A DNA stretch of 64,000 nt from the NCBI GenBank assembly GCA_050108195.1, contig JBNIDL010000001.1, positions 124,001 to 188,000 of the forward strand. Direction: 5' to 3'. The notes under the pieces are model-generated. The model was given only the letters and a program-made list of their open reading frames with translations. It made no database searches and was not told the origin of the DNA. Position numbers and translations under genes: made by a program. Every line of letters begins with the position of its first letter. Position 1 is the stretch's first letter. The stretch is from JBNIDL01 sp050108195 (lineage in GTDB: Bacteria > Pseudomonadota > Gammaproteobacteria > Enterobacterales > Enterobacteriaceae). Shown piece by piece: positions 27,638 to 35,993 of this stretch.

Positions 27638-28534
27638 ATGAAAAAAAAGAATATAGTAGCTTTAATAACTCCTATGAATAAAGATAAATCTATAGACTAT
27701 AGTAGTTTAAAAAATATAATTGACTATCATATTTACAATAAAACATCTTCAATTCTTATATGTGGCACTACTGGAGAAAGTCATAGTTTAAGTAGTAAAG
27801 AAAAGGAAGAAATATTAGATTATTCTATAGACTATATTGGCAATCGCATACCTTTAATATTGGGAGTTGGTGAAAACTCAATAGAAAAAACTGTCTTAAA
27901 TCTAAAAAAATTTGCTAACAAAAAAAATATAAAATATTTTATGTTGATTCCTCCTAGTTTTGTGTTGCCGGATCAAAATGGATTATATTTATATTATAAA
28001 ACTATAGTTTCTAAGGTGGATTTCATTAAATATATTTTATATAATAATCCAAAAAGGACAGTGAGTTATTTATTAAATAGAACGATATTAAATCTTTCAA
28101 AAATTGAAAATATTGTAGGAATAAAAGATTCAATTTGTGACTTCAATGAACTTTTAAAGTTAAAAAAAAAAATAAATAAAAAATTTCTTTTTTTTTGTGG
28201 CGAAGATAAGTTTATTTTTAAATTTTTGTTGTTTGGAGGGAATGGAGTTATATCTGTAATTTCAAATATAGCTGCTAAAACAATTTCTAATATATGTAAA
28301 CTAATCGGAAAATCACACTTTAAAAAAGCAAAAATATTGTTTTATAAAATAAAAATTTTATATAAATACTTAAAACTTGCCCCAAATCCATCTTTTATAA
28401 AGTGGATTTGTATGAAATTGAATTTAATAAAAGGAAACTATACTAGACTTCCAATAGTAGAAATTAATGAAAAATACTATAATATAAAAAAATATGAAAC
28501 TTTAATAAAAATAATAAAACTTAATATTAAGTAA
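27638..28534 (+). CDS. dapA: 4-hydroxy-tetrahydrodipicolinate synthase
   Basis: Condenses pyruvate with aspartate semialdehyde, the first committed step of lysine and meso-diaminopimelate synthesis. The 298-residue barrel has GTTGESHSLS, the catalytic Tyr in YILYNNP, and the Schiff-base Lys in VGIKDS. Length is close to E. coli (292). The gene converges on dapE, and their 3' ends overlap by 8 bases. Both genes belong to the same pathway, feeding either the cell wall or amino acid supply. Confidence 0.97.
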   Translation: MKKKNIVALITPMNKDKSIDYSSLKNIIDYHIYNKTSSILICGTTGESHSLSSKEKEEILDYSIDYIGNRIPLILGVGENSIEKTVLNLKKFANKKNIKYFMLIPPSFVLPDQNGLYLYYKTIVSKVDFIKYILYNNPKRTVSYLLNRTILNLSKIENIVGIKDSICDFNELLKLKKKINKKFLFFCGEDKFIFKFLLFGGNGVISVISNIAAKTISNICKLIGKSHFKKAKILFYKIKILYKYLKLAPNPSFIKWICMKLNLIKGNYTRLPIVEINEKYYNIKKYETLIKIIKLNIK

Positions 28535-29657
28535 TAACTTCATATAATATTTTTTCATAAATATTAGTTAGTTTTTCTAAATCTGATATTTTCGCAAATT
28601 CGTTTTCGCAGTGAATTTTGTTATTTAATAATCCTAATTCAATTACTTGATCGCATATTTCTGATATATATCTACCATCTGAAGTACCTCCTTCTGTAGA
28701 AATTTTAGGTTTAAATTTAAGATTTTTTTCTATAACTTTAGAAATTTTTTTTATTAAATTACAATTTTTTTTTGTATAAAATGGTTTTCCATAAATAAAA
28801 AATTTTATTTTAAATTTTATTTTATGATATTCAATAATATTTTTTATTTCATTTTTTATATAAGTTATTTTTAATGTGTCGTTAAATCTAAAATTTATAT
28901 AAAAATTTATATTATTTGGTGTAGAATTTAGGGAGTTAGATAAACTATAAATTTTAGTTAATTGAACTGAGTTATAAGGCAATATTAAGCTTTTTTTTTT
29001 ATTCCAATTAAAAGATAATATTTCATTGATTACTTTTATTATTAATAATATTGGATTTTTATTGCAATAAGCAACATGCAACGATTTAAAATATGTATGT
29101 ATTTTAAAAGTTAAAGAGCCTCTTCTACCGTTTTTTATTGTATCGCATATTTTTTTTTTACTTGTAGGCTCGCCTACTATACAATAGTCTATTTTTTCAT
29201 TTCTTTTTTTTAATTTTTTTAAAACTTTTTTTATTCCATTTTTCCCATTGCCTTCTTCATCTGAAGTAAGTAATAAAGCTATCCTACCTCTATATTTTTT
29301 CCCACTTTTTATAAATCTGTTTATTGCGATAATCATAGAAGATATAGCGCCTTTCATATCTAAAACGCCTCTACCGTATATTTTGCTATTTTTTATAGTT
29401 GCAGAAAAAGGAGGGTATTTCCATAAGTTTAAATTATTAGCATCTACGACGTCTGTATGCCCTAAAAATAATAAAGTTTTTTTACCTGAACCTTTATATG
29501 CCCATAAATTTTTAGTGTTTTTATAATTAAAAAACTCTACATTAAAATTTAATTTAATTAATATTTTTGATATAATGTTTTGACATCCTTTATCATTAGG
29601 TGTTATTGACTTTATTCTTACTAATTTTTTTGTTAATTTTAACAGGAAGTTTTTCAT
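28527..29657 (-). CDS. dapE: Succinyl-diaminopimelate desuccinylase
   Basis: Di-zinc hydrolase of the succinylase branch of lysine and meso-DAP synthesis. It has 376 residues (375 in E. coli). Metal-binding and catalytic blocks are LGHTDVVD, GRGVLDMKGAI, LTSDEEGNG and VGEPTS, with a late His in LGLLNNKIHCENE. The start codon overlaps the tkt stop as ATGA, so translation is probably coupled to tkt. The 3' end overlaps dapA by 8 bases on the other strand. Confidence 0.97.
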   Translation of the reverse strand: MKNFLLKLTKKLVRIKSITPNDKGCQNIISKILIKLNFNVEFFNYKNTKNLWAYKGSGKKTLLFLGHTDVVDANNLNLWKYPPFSATIKNSKIYGRGVLDMKGAISSMIIAINRFIKSGKKYRGRIALLLTSDEEGNGKNGIKKVLKKLKKRNEKIDYCIVGEPTSKKKICDTIKNGRRGSLTFKIHTYFKSLHVAYCNKNPILLIIKVINEILSFNWNKKKSLILPYNSVQLTKIYSLSNSLNSTPNNINFYINFRFNDTLKITYIKNEIKNIIEYHKIKFKIKFFIYGKPFYTKKNCNLIKKISKVIEKNLKFKPKISTEGGTSDGRYISEICDQVIELGLLNNKIHCENEFAKISDLEKLTNIYEKILYEVIT

Positions 29658-31678
29658 TTTTTAATAAGATTGTTTTTTTTTAATAAAATATATGATTTCT
29701 TTAAAATGTTAAAAATATTAATTTTAAAAAAATTCATCAAAATTTTCTCTGACCCTGATATCCCAAAATTATTTAATCCTATTACAGTTCCATCATTATA
29801 TTTTAAATATTTATACCAAAATGTTTTTACTCCTGCTTCTATTATTAATAATGGTACCAATTTAGGTAAAATATAATTTTTATATTTTTTAGATTGAAAA
29901 TCAAATACTCTAGTTGAAGGTATAGATACTATTCTTATATTATAACCTTGTTTTTTCAATATGTTTTTAGCTTCAATTGCTAAAATTAATTCGGAGCCGT
30001 TAGACATTATTATTAAATGTATTGGTTTTTTGCAATCTACAAAAATGTACCCTCCTCTTAAAGTTTCTTGTAAAGAAATCTTATCTTTTTTTTTTTCAGA
30101 GTTAACTATTTTTTTAGATATTATTATTACTGTAGGTCCATTTTTTCTTTCTATAGCATATTTCCAAGAAGCAATAGTTTCCGTTTTATTACACGGTCTC
30201 CATACAATTAAATTAGGAATTATTCTTAAGCTAGATAATTGTTCTATAGGTTGATGTGTAGGCCCATCTTCTCCAATATTTATTGAATCATGACTATATA
30301 CCATAATGTGTCTTAGTTTCATTAATGAAGCCATCCTAATAGCGTTTTTTGCATATTCAGAAAAAATTAGAAAAGTAGAAGTATATGGTATAAAACCTCC
30401 GTATGCAGAAATTCCGTTTGCGATTGCTGTCATACCAAATTCTCTTACTCCGTAATGAATATAGTTGCCTTCTATTTTATTTTTATTTATAGGTAGAGAT
30501 TTAGAATTTAATAATCCACTACTTAAAGATAAATCTGCTGAACCACCTATAATTTCAGGTATAAAATTGTTTAATTTTTTTACAATATATCTAGACGCGC
30601 TATTAGTAGATAAAATATTTTTTTTTTTTATTAAATTTAGTAATATATTATTTATTATTTTTTCCCAATTGAAGGGTAATTTCATGAATAATCTTCTAAT
30701 TAGTTCTTTAGCTAATTTAGGGTACTTTTTCTTATATTTGTAAAATAGTGTTTTCCATTTTTTTTCTTTTTTCCTGCCACTTTTTTTTTTATTCCAATTT
30801 TTATAAATTTTTTTAGGTATAAAGAAATCTTCTGTTTTCCATCTTATAGATTTTTTAAATTCTTTTATTTCTTTCTCTCCTAATGGAGAGCTGTGAGTTT
30901 TATAATCTCCAGCTTTGTTTGGAGATTTATAAGCTATTATTGTTTTACAAATTATTAAAGAAGGTTTATTTATTATTTTTTTAGATTTTTTAATAGCTAA
31001 AGTTATTGATTGTTTGTCATGTCCATCTACATTGTTAATTACGTGCCATCCATAAGATTTAAATCTTTTTTCTGTATTATCTGTAAAAAAATTATTTATA
31101 TTTCCATCTATGGATACATTATTACTATCATAGAAAGCTATTAATTTACCTAATTTCATTGTTCCTGCAAAAGAGCAAGCTTCATGAGATATACCTTCCA
31201 TCATACATCCGTCTCCTAAAAAAACATATGTATAATTATCTATTATTTTTAATTTTTTTTTATTGAATAAATTAGATAATATTTTTTCTGATATAGCTAT
31301 TCCTACAGCATTAGCAATGCCTTGTCCTAAAGGTCCTGTAGAAACTTCTACTCCAGGTGTGCACAATCTTTCAGGATGCCCTGGAGTTATAGATTTAAAT
31401 TTTCTGAAATTTTTTATATCTTCTATTTTAATATTATATCCTGTTAAATGTAACACACTATATAATAACATAGATGCATGACCGTTAGACAGAATAAACC
31501 TATCTCTGTTTATCCAATTTGGATTTTCTGGATTATAAGATAAAAAATTTCTCCATAGAACTTCGGCAATTTCTGCCATACCCATAACTGCTCCAGGATG
31601 ACCTGATTTAGCACTTTGAATTGCATCTAAACTTAATACTCTAATTGCATCAGACAAATATTTCTTATATTTTGTCAT
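29654..31678 (-). CDS. tktB: Transketolase
   Basis: Thiamine-diphosphate enzyme that moves two-carbon units between sugar phosphates, supplying ribose 5-phosphate and erythrose 4-phosphate. The 674 residues (about 665 in E. coli) show SGHPGAVMGMAEIAEVLW, GDGCMMEGISHE (diphosphate site), and REFGMTAIANG with the catalytic Glu. The segment FILSNGHASMLLYS resembles E. coli TktB, and the position next to dapE matches tktB, not tktA. The symbol is therefore inferred from synteny. The start lies 14 bases inside ptsI and the stop forms ATGA with dapE, making one leftward operon. Erythrose 4-phosphate feeds both aroC and pdxB pathways. Confidence 0.95.
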   Translation of the reverse strand: MTKYKKYLSDAIRVLSLDAIQSAKSGHPGAVMGMAEIAEVLWRNFLSYNPENPNWINRDRFILSNGHASMLLYSVLHLTGYNIKIEDIKNFRKFKSITPGHPERLCTPGVEVSTGPLGQGIANAVGIAISEKILSNLFNKKKLKIIDNYTYVFLGDGCMMEGISHEACSFAGTMKLGKLIAFYDSNNVSIDGNINNFFTDNTEKRFKSYGWHVINNVDGHDKQSITLAIKKSKKIINKPSLIICKTIIAYKSPNKAGDYKTHSSPLGEKEIKEFKKSIRWKTEDFFIPKKIYKNWNKKKSGRKKEKKWKTLFYKYKKKYPKLAKELIRRLFMKLPFNWEKIINNILLNLIKKKNILSTNSASRYIVKKLNNFIPEIIGGSADLSLSSGLLNSKSLPINKNKIEGNYIHYGVREFGMTAIANGISAYGGFIPYTSTFLIFSEYAKNAIRMASLMKLRHIMVYSHDSINIGEDGPTHQPIEQLSSLRIIPNLIVWRPCNKTETIASWKYAIERKNGPTVIIISKKIVNSEKKKDKISLQETLRGGYIFVDCKKPIHLIIMSNGSELILAIEAKNILKKQGYNIRIVSIPSTRVFDFQSKKYKNYILPKLVPLLIIEAGVKTFWYKYLKYNDGTVIGLNNFGISGSEKILMNFFKINIFNILKKSYILLKKNNLIKK

Positions 31679-33404
31679 TATATTTTATCATTTTATTAAA
31701 ATTTTTTATTTCTTTAAAAATATCTTTGTGATACTTTTTAGAAATTATTTGATTAAATAGTATTTTTGCTTCTTTTAATCTAATGTTTCTTATTATTCTT
31801 TTAATTTTTGGTATACAAGATAGACTCATACTAAATATATCTAATCCCATACCTATTAAAATTGCCGTAAAATTTTCATCCCCAGCTAGTTCTCCGCACA
31901 TTTCTATTTTTTTATTAAAAAAATGAGAAGAATCTATAACTTTTTTTATGAGTAACAAAACTGATAAAGATAAAGGATTATATAGTTTTGAAACCATCTT
32001 ATTTCCTCTATCAACTGCAAGTGTATACTGTATTAAATCGTTCGTTCCTATGCTAAAAAAGTCAACTTCTTTAATTAAATATTCTGCTAATATTGCAGAA
32101 GATGGTGTTTCTATCATTATTCCTATTTTAATATTTTTTTTAAAAGGTATTTTTTCTTTGTATAAAGAATTTTTAGCTATTTCTAATTCTATTTTCAATA
32201 ATTTTATTTCTTCTATAGAAGTAATCATTGGATAAAGTATTTTAACATTACCAAATATAGATGCTCTTAATATAGCTCTTAGTTGTGTATAAAGAATATT
32301 TTTTTTATCTAAACATACTCTTATACCTCTCCATCCTAAAAAAGGATTATCTTCTTTAGGTATTTTTATACAATTTGTTTTTTTATCACCTCCTACATCT
32401 ATAGTTCTTATTATTACAACTTTATCTTTCATAGATTTGACTATTTTTTTATATGAATTAAATTGTTCTTCTTCGTCAGGTAAACTATTTCTATTCATAA
32501 ATAAATATTCTGTTCTATATAATCCTATTCCATCTATTTCATTTTTTTTTATATTATCTAGATCATATTCATTATTTATATTAGCAAATATTTTGAATTT
32601 AAATTTATCTAAAGTTATAGCTGGTAATAATCTTATTTTTTCTAATTTTTCTTTATTTTTTTTATAATTTTTTTTTATTTTTTTTATTTTTATAATTTCT
32701 TTTTTTTTTGGATTTATATGTATTTCATTATTTATTGCATCTAGTAAGATTGTATCGTTATTTTTAGCATATTTTGTAATTACATTAGTTCCAACTATTG
32801 CTGGTATTGAAAGGGATCTAGCTATTATAGATACATGAGAGTTATAACTTCCAATATCTGTAATCAGTCCTAATATTTTATTTTTTTTAAACTGTAGTAT
32901 ATCTGAAGGTGTTAATTCTTTTTTTATTAATATAAAATTTTCATTGTTTTTTTTTATATTTTTTATCGGATTAATATTAAGCACATTTTTAATTAATCTT
33001 TTGCCTATATCGTTTATATCAATAGCCCTTTCTTTCAAATATTTGTTCTTTATTTTTTCTATATTTTTTATTTGTTTATTTATTACTTTATAAATAGCTT
33101 TTTCTGAAGTAACTAATTTTTCCTTTATAGTATTTGTTATTTCTTTTTCTAGTTCTTCATCCATCAATAGCATTATATGTCCATTTAATATTTCTTTACT
33201 TTCTTTTTTTAAATCGTTTTCTCTGCTATTTTTTATTTTTTTTAATTGAGAAACAGAATTTTTCCTAGATAAGTAAAATTTATTTATTTCTTTTTCTACT
33301 TGCTTTTTATTAATTTTTTTATTTTTAATTAAAATACTACTTTCTTCAATAATTAAAGATTTACCTATAACTATACCTTTAGACACTATAATACCAGACA
33401 ACAT
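31665..33404 (-). CDS. ptsI: PTS enzyme I (phosphoenolpyruvate-protein phosphotransferase)
   Basis: Takes phosphate from PEP and passes it to HPr, the first step of PTS sugar uptake. I place the start at 33404, giving 579 residues (575 in E. coli). The protein then begins MLSGIIVSKGIVIGK, matching the family, and AAGG lies about 8 bases upstream. An in-frame ATG at 33470 would add 22 residues unlike any enzyme I. The active His is at 190 in SYNSHVSIIARS, and the C-terminal PEP domain has the Cys in MCGELAGDE. ptsH lies 40 bases upstream. crr, which follows ptsI in E. coli, is replaced directly by tkt. Confidence 0.97.
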   Translation of the reverse strand: MLSGIIVSKGIVIGKSLIIEESSILIKNKKINKKQVEKEINKFYLSRKNSVSQLKKIKNSRENDLKKESKEILNGHIMLLMDEELEKEITNTIKEKLVTSEKAIYKVINKQIKNIEKIKNKYLKERAIDINDIGKRLIKNVLNINPIKNIKKNNENFILIKKELTPSDILQFKKNKILGLITDIGSYNSHVSIIARSLSIPAIVGTNVITKYAKNNDTILLDAINNEIHINPKKKEIIKIKKIKKNYKKNKEKLEKIRLLPAITLDKFKFKIFANINNEYDLDNIKKNEIDGIGLYRTEYLFMNRNSLPDEEEQFNSYKKIVKSMKDKVVIIRTIDVGGDKKTNCIKIPKEDNPFLGWRGIRVCLDKKNILYTQLRAILRASIFGNVKILYPMITSIEEIKLLKIELEIAKNSLYKEKIPFKKNIKIGIMIETPSSAILAEYLIKEVDFFSIGTNDLIQYTLAVDRGNKMVSKLYNPLSLSVLLLIKKVIDSSHFFNKKIEMCGELAGDENFTAILIGMGLDIFSMSLSCIPKIKRIIRNIRLKEAKILFNQIISKKYHKDIFKEIKNFNKMIKYNDKI

Positions 33405-33444
33405 GTATGTTACCTTTTTATAATTTTTAAAAAAGACATTCGAA

Positions 33445-33705
33445 TTATTTTTTATTTTTAATAAATTCACATAAATTTTCTACTGCTTTTTTTTCATCTT
33501 TTCCATTTGCACAAATTGTTATTATATCATTATATTTAACACCTAAAGATTGTAGTTTAAACAAACTTTTAGCGTTAACTTGCAATCCTTCTTCTGAAAT
33601 TATATATATATCAGATAAAAAACTCTTGGATTTTTTTACTAATTTAACAGCTGGTCTAATATGTAATCCGTCTTTAAAATTTACTTTAACTTTTTTTTTG
33701 TACAT
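33445..33705 (-). CDS. ptsH: PTS phosphocarrier protein HPr
   Basis: Small carrier that shuttles phosphate from enzyme I to sugar-specific enzyme II. Its 86 residues match the family (85 in E. coli). GLHIRPA near residue 13 carries the phosphorylated His15, and AKSLFKLQSLG holds the Ser near 46. A ribosome binding site AGGAG ends 6 bases before the ATG (33712-33716 on the plus strand). A good promoter lies upstream. Confidence 0.98.
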   Translation of the reverse strand: MYKKKVKVNFKDGLHIRPAVKLVKKSKSFLSDIYIISEEGLQVNAKSLFKLQSLGVKYNDIITICANGKDEKKAVENLCEFIKNKK

Positions 33706-33726
33706 TGTTTTCTCCTATATATCAAA

Positions 33727-33756
33727 ATAATAATACTTAAATATCAATATTGTCAA
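33727..33756 (-). promoter_or_regulatory. Sigma-70 type promoter of ptsHI-tkt-dapE
   Basis: On the minus strand a perfect TTGACA (plus 33751-33756) is followed after 18 bases by TATTAT (plus 33727-33732), five of six matches to TATAAT. The -10 ends about 21 bases before the ptsH ATG, so the leader would be short. The rest of the 218-base spacer up to ligA is almost pure A/T; I saw no gene in it. Confidence 0.55.
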
Positions 33757-33923
33757 TTTGTTATATTTATAAAAGATTTTTAATTAATAAAAAATTTATG
33801 TCAATATTTTTAATTTAAAAATTTAACAAAAATATTATTAATATATATTTTTAGAAAATAGAATTTAAATAATAATAATTTAAAAAAAATTAATATTTAT
33901 CTTTCTCATATAATAATTTAAAC

Positions 33924-35699
33924 ATGGGCAAATATAATAATAAAATAAAAAATACAATAAAAAAACTAACTAAAAAAATAAACAAGTTAAACTACTATTA
34001 TTATGTTAAAAATAAACATAAAGTTGAAGATTATGTTTATGATGCTATTTTAAATAAATTGAAAATTTTGGAAAATAAGCATCCTAAATATAATTATAAA
34101 GACTCACCTAATAATATAATTGGTAAAAACATAAATTTTAAATTAGGTGTAATAAAACATAAATTTAAAATGTTATCTTTGAAAAACGCATTTTCTAAAA
34201 AGGATATTATAAATTTTGATGAAAAAATAAAAAAGAAGTCAAAATTTAAAAATATTGAGTATTGTTGTGAACTAAAAATAGACGGCGTAGGAGTTAGTAT
34301 AATTTATAATAACGGAATTTTAATTAATGCTTCTACAAGAGGAGACGGTTACGTTGGAGAAGACATAACAAAAAATATAGTAAAAATAAAGGGATTACCA
34401 ATAATTATAAAATCTAAAAAAAATATTCCTAAAATTTTAGAAGTAAGAGGAGAAGTTTTTATCTTAAAAAAAGATTTTAATAAAATAAATTATTTTCAAA
34501 AAAAAAATAGAAAAAAAATTTTTTCTAACCCTAGGAATACAGCTTCAGGTATATTAAGGAAAATAAAAGAAAAAAATTATTTAATTAAATATTTAAAATT
34601 TTATTGTTATAATATAAGTTACATAAAAAAATATTATAAAGTTTTTTATAAACATTCTGAACAAATAAAACAACTAAAAAATTGGAATTTTTCAATCTGT
34701 AGATTTTTTTATTTATATAAAGGAATTAAAAATTCTTTAGAATTTTATAATAGAATAGAAAAAATAAGAAAAAAAATACCTTTTAATATAGACGGAATAG
34801 TAATAAAGGTAAATTCTTTAAATTTACAAGAAAAATTAGGATACAGTTCTAAATTCCCAAAATGGGCTATAGCTTATAAATTTACACCTAAAACTAAAAT
34901 AACAAAAATTAAAAAAATTTTTTTTAGTGTTGGAAGAACAGGAAACATAACACCTATAGCTGTCTTAAATCCCTTAAATTTTGATGGCATAGTAATAAAA
35001 AAAGCAACTTTACATAACATAAATGAAATAAAAAAAATAAAGTTAATGAACAATGATTTTGTATATGTTAGTCTAATTAGTGATATAATCCCTAAAATTA
35101 TAAAACCTGTATTTAATTTAAGGACAAAAGAAAACTCTGATATAGAAATACCTGAATTATGTCCTATATGTAATTCTGTGTTAATTTATTCAAAAAATAA
35201 AAAAAACTTAAATTGTAAAAACAAGTTATTTTGTAAAGTACAAATAGAAGGTAACATATCTCACTTTATTTCAAAAAACGCTATAAATATACCTAAAATA
35301 GGAAAAAAAATATTAGGAAAACTAATAGAGAAAAGAATTATAACTAATATAGTAGATATTTATCAAATTAATAAAGAAAAATTATTAAAAGTTGTTAAAG
35401 AAAAAACCGCAAATAATATATTAGAATCTATAAAAAATTCTCCTAAAGAAATTAGTTTCTATAAATTTTTGTATTCTCTAAGTATTCCTACAATAGGATT
35501 AATACAATCAAAAAAAATATCTAAGAAAATAAAAGATATAAATATATTAATGAATTCTAACAAATGTATTATTAATAAAAAATATAATTTAAGTACTAAT
35601 ATTTCAAAAAGTTTAATAAATTTTTTTAAAGATAAAAATAATTTAAATTTGATAGATAAACTTATTAATATAAAAAAATATATAAAAATAAAATATTAA
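33924..35699 (+). CDS. ligA: NAD-dependent DNA ligase (lacks BRCT domain)
   Basis: Seals nicks in DNA using NAD+. The 591-residue protein keeps domain Ia (residues about 1-60, with the paired Tyr in NYYYYV) and the nucleotidyltransferase domain with adenylated Lys118 in ELKIDG. The OB fold, a four-Cys zinc finger (CPIC...CKNKLFC) and the helix-hairpin-helix region are also present. It stops where the BRCT domain would begin in the 671-residue E. coli enzyme. The gene ends 20 bases from the convergent tRNA-Lys. zipA, cysZ and cysK, its neighbours in E. coli, are absent. Confidence 0.96.
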   Translation: MGKYNNKIKNTIKKLTKKINKLNYYYYVKNKHKVEDYVYDAILNKLKILENKHPKYNYKDSPNNIIGKNINFKLGVIKHKFKMLSLKNAFSKKDIINFDEKIKKKSKFKNIEYCCELKIDGVGVSIIYNNGILINASTRGDGYVGEDITKNIVKIKGLPIIIKSKKNIPKILEVRGEVFILKKDFNKINYFQKKNRKKIFSNPRNTASGILRKIKEKNYLIKYLKFYCYNISYIKKYYKVFYKHSEQIKQLKNWNFSICRFFYLYKGIKNSLEFYNRIEKIRKKIPFNIDGIVIKVNSLNLQEKLGYSSKFPKWAIAYKFTPKTKITKIKKIFFSVGRTGNITPIAVLNPLNFDGIVIKKATLHNINEIKKIKLMNNDFVYVSLISDIIPKIIKPVFNLRTKENSDIEIPELCPICNSVLIYSKNKKNLNCKNKLFCKVQIEGNISHFISKNAINIPKIGKKILGKLIEKRIITNIVDIYQINKEKLLKVVKEKTANNILESIKNSPKEISFYKFLYSLSIPTIGLIQSKKISKKIKDINILMNSNKCIINKKYNLSTNISKSLINFFKDKNNLNLIDKLINIKKYIKIKY

Positions 35700-35719
35700 A
35701 TTTTTAATAATATTCGATT

Positions 35720-35793
35720 TGGGTCGTGCAGGATTCGAACCTGCGACCAATTGATTAAAAGTCAACTGCTCTACCGAGCTGAGCTAACGACCC
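35720..35793 (-). tRNA. tRNA-Lys (anticodon TTT)
   Basis: On the minus strand the sequence runs from GGGTCGTTAGCTCAG to CCTGCACGACCC plus discriminator A, and folds as a full cloverleaf. The anticodon loop is CTTTTAA, giving UUU. It is almost identical to E. coli tRNA-Lys, with one extra D-loop base. The bases after the discriminator are AATCG, so CCA is not encoded. It lies 17 bases downstream of tRNA-Val, echoing the E. coli valU-valX-valY-lysV cluster beside gltX. Confidence 0.97.
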
Positions 35794-35810
35794 TATAAAA
35801 AAAATAAAAA

Positions 35811-35884
35811 TGGGTGATGTCGGAATTGAACCGACGACCCCCTCCTTGTAAAAGAGGTACTCTCCCAATCTGAGCTAATCACCC
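35811..35884 (-). tRNA. tRNA-Val (anticodon TAC)
   Basis: The minus strand begins GGGTGATTAGCTCAG and ends CCGACATCACCC plus discriminator A. The anticodon loop TTTACAA gives UAC. The acceptor, D, anticodon and T stems all pair, with wobble pairs in the D and anticodon stems. CCA is not encoded; the next bases are TTTTT. It is the first gene of a two-tRNA transcript with tRNA-Lys. Confidence 0.97.
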
Positions 35885-35906
35885 TATTAATTAAAATAAT
35901 TTAAAT

Positions 35907-35933
35907 ATTATAAAATACAAATAATCTAGTCAA
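35907..35933 (-). promoter_or_regulatory. Candidate promoter of the tRNA-Val/tRNA-Lys transcript
   Basis: On the minus strand TTGACT (plus 35928-35933) and a perfect TATAAT (plus 35907-35912) lie 22 bases before the mature tRNA-Val end. The 15-base spacing is short for sigma-70, so this is a moderate call. Confidence 0.4.
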
Positions 35934-35993
35934 TATTTTTAATATATAATGATTTATATAATTTATTAAATTTTTTAATAAAAGGGTTTTAAT

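Noticed and set aside
33405..33470. Upstream ATG of ptsI at 33470, adding 22 residues
   Set aside because: Family alignment begins at the ATG at 33404, which has AAGG at a good distance; the extension would also overlap the end of ptsH.
33706..33923. Possible remnant of crr, cysK, cysZ or zipA between ptsH and ligA
   Set aside because: The 218 bases are nearly pure A/T with stops in all frames, and no motif of those proteins remains.
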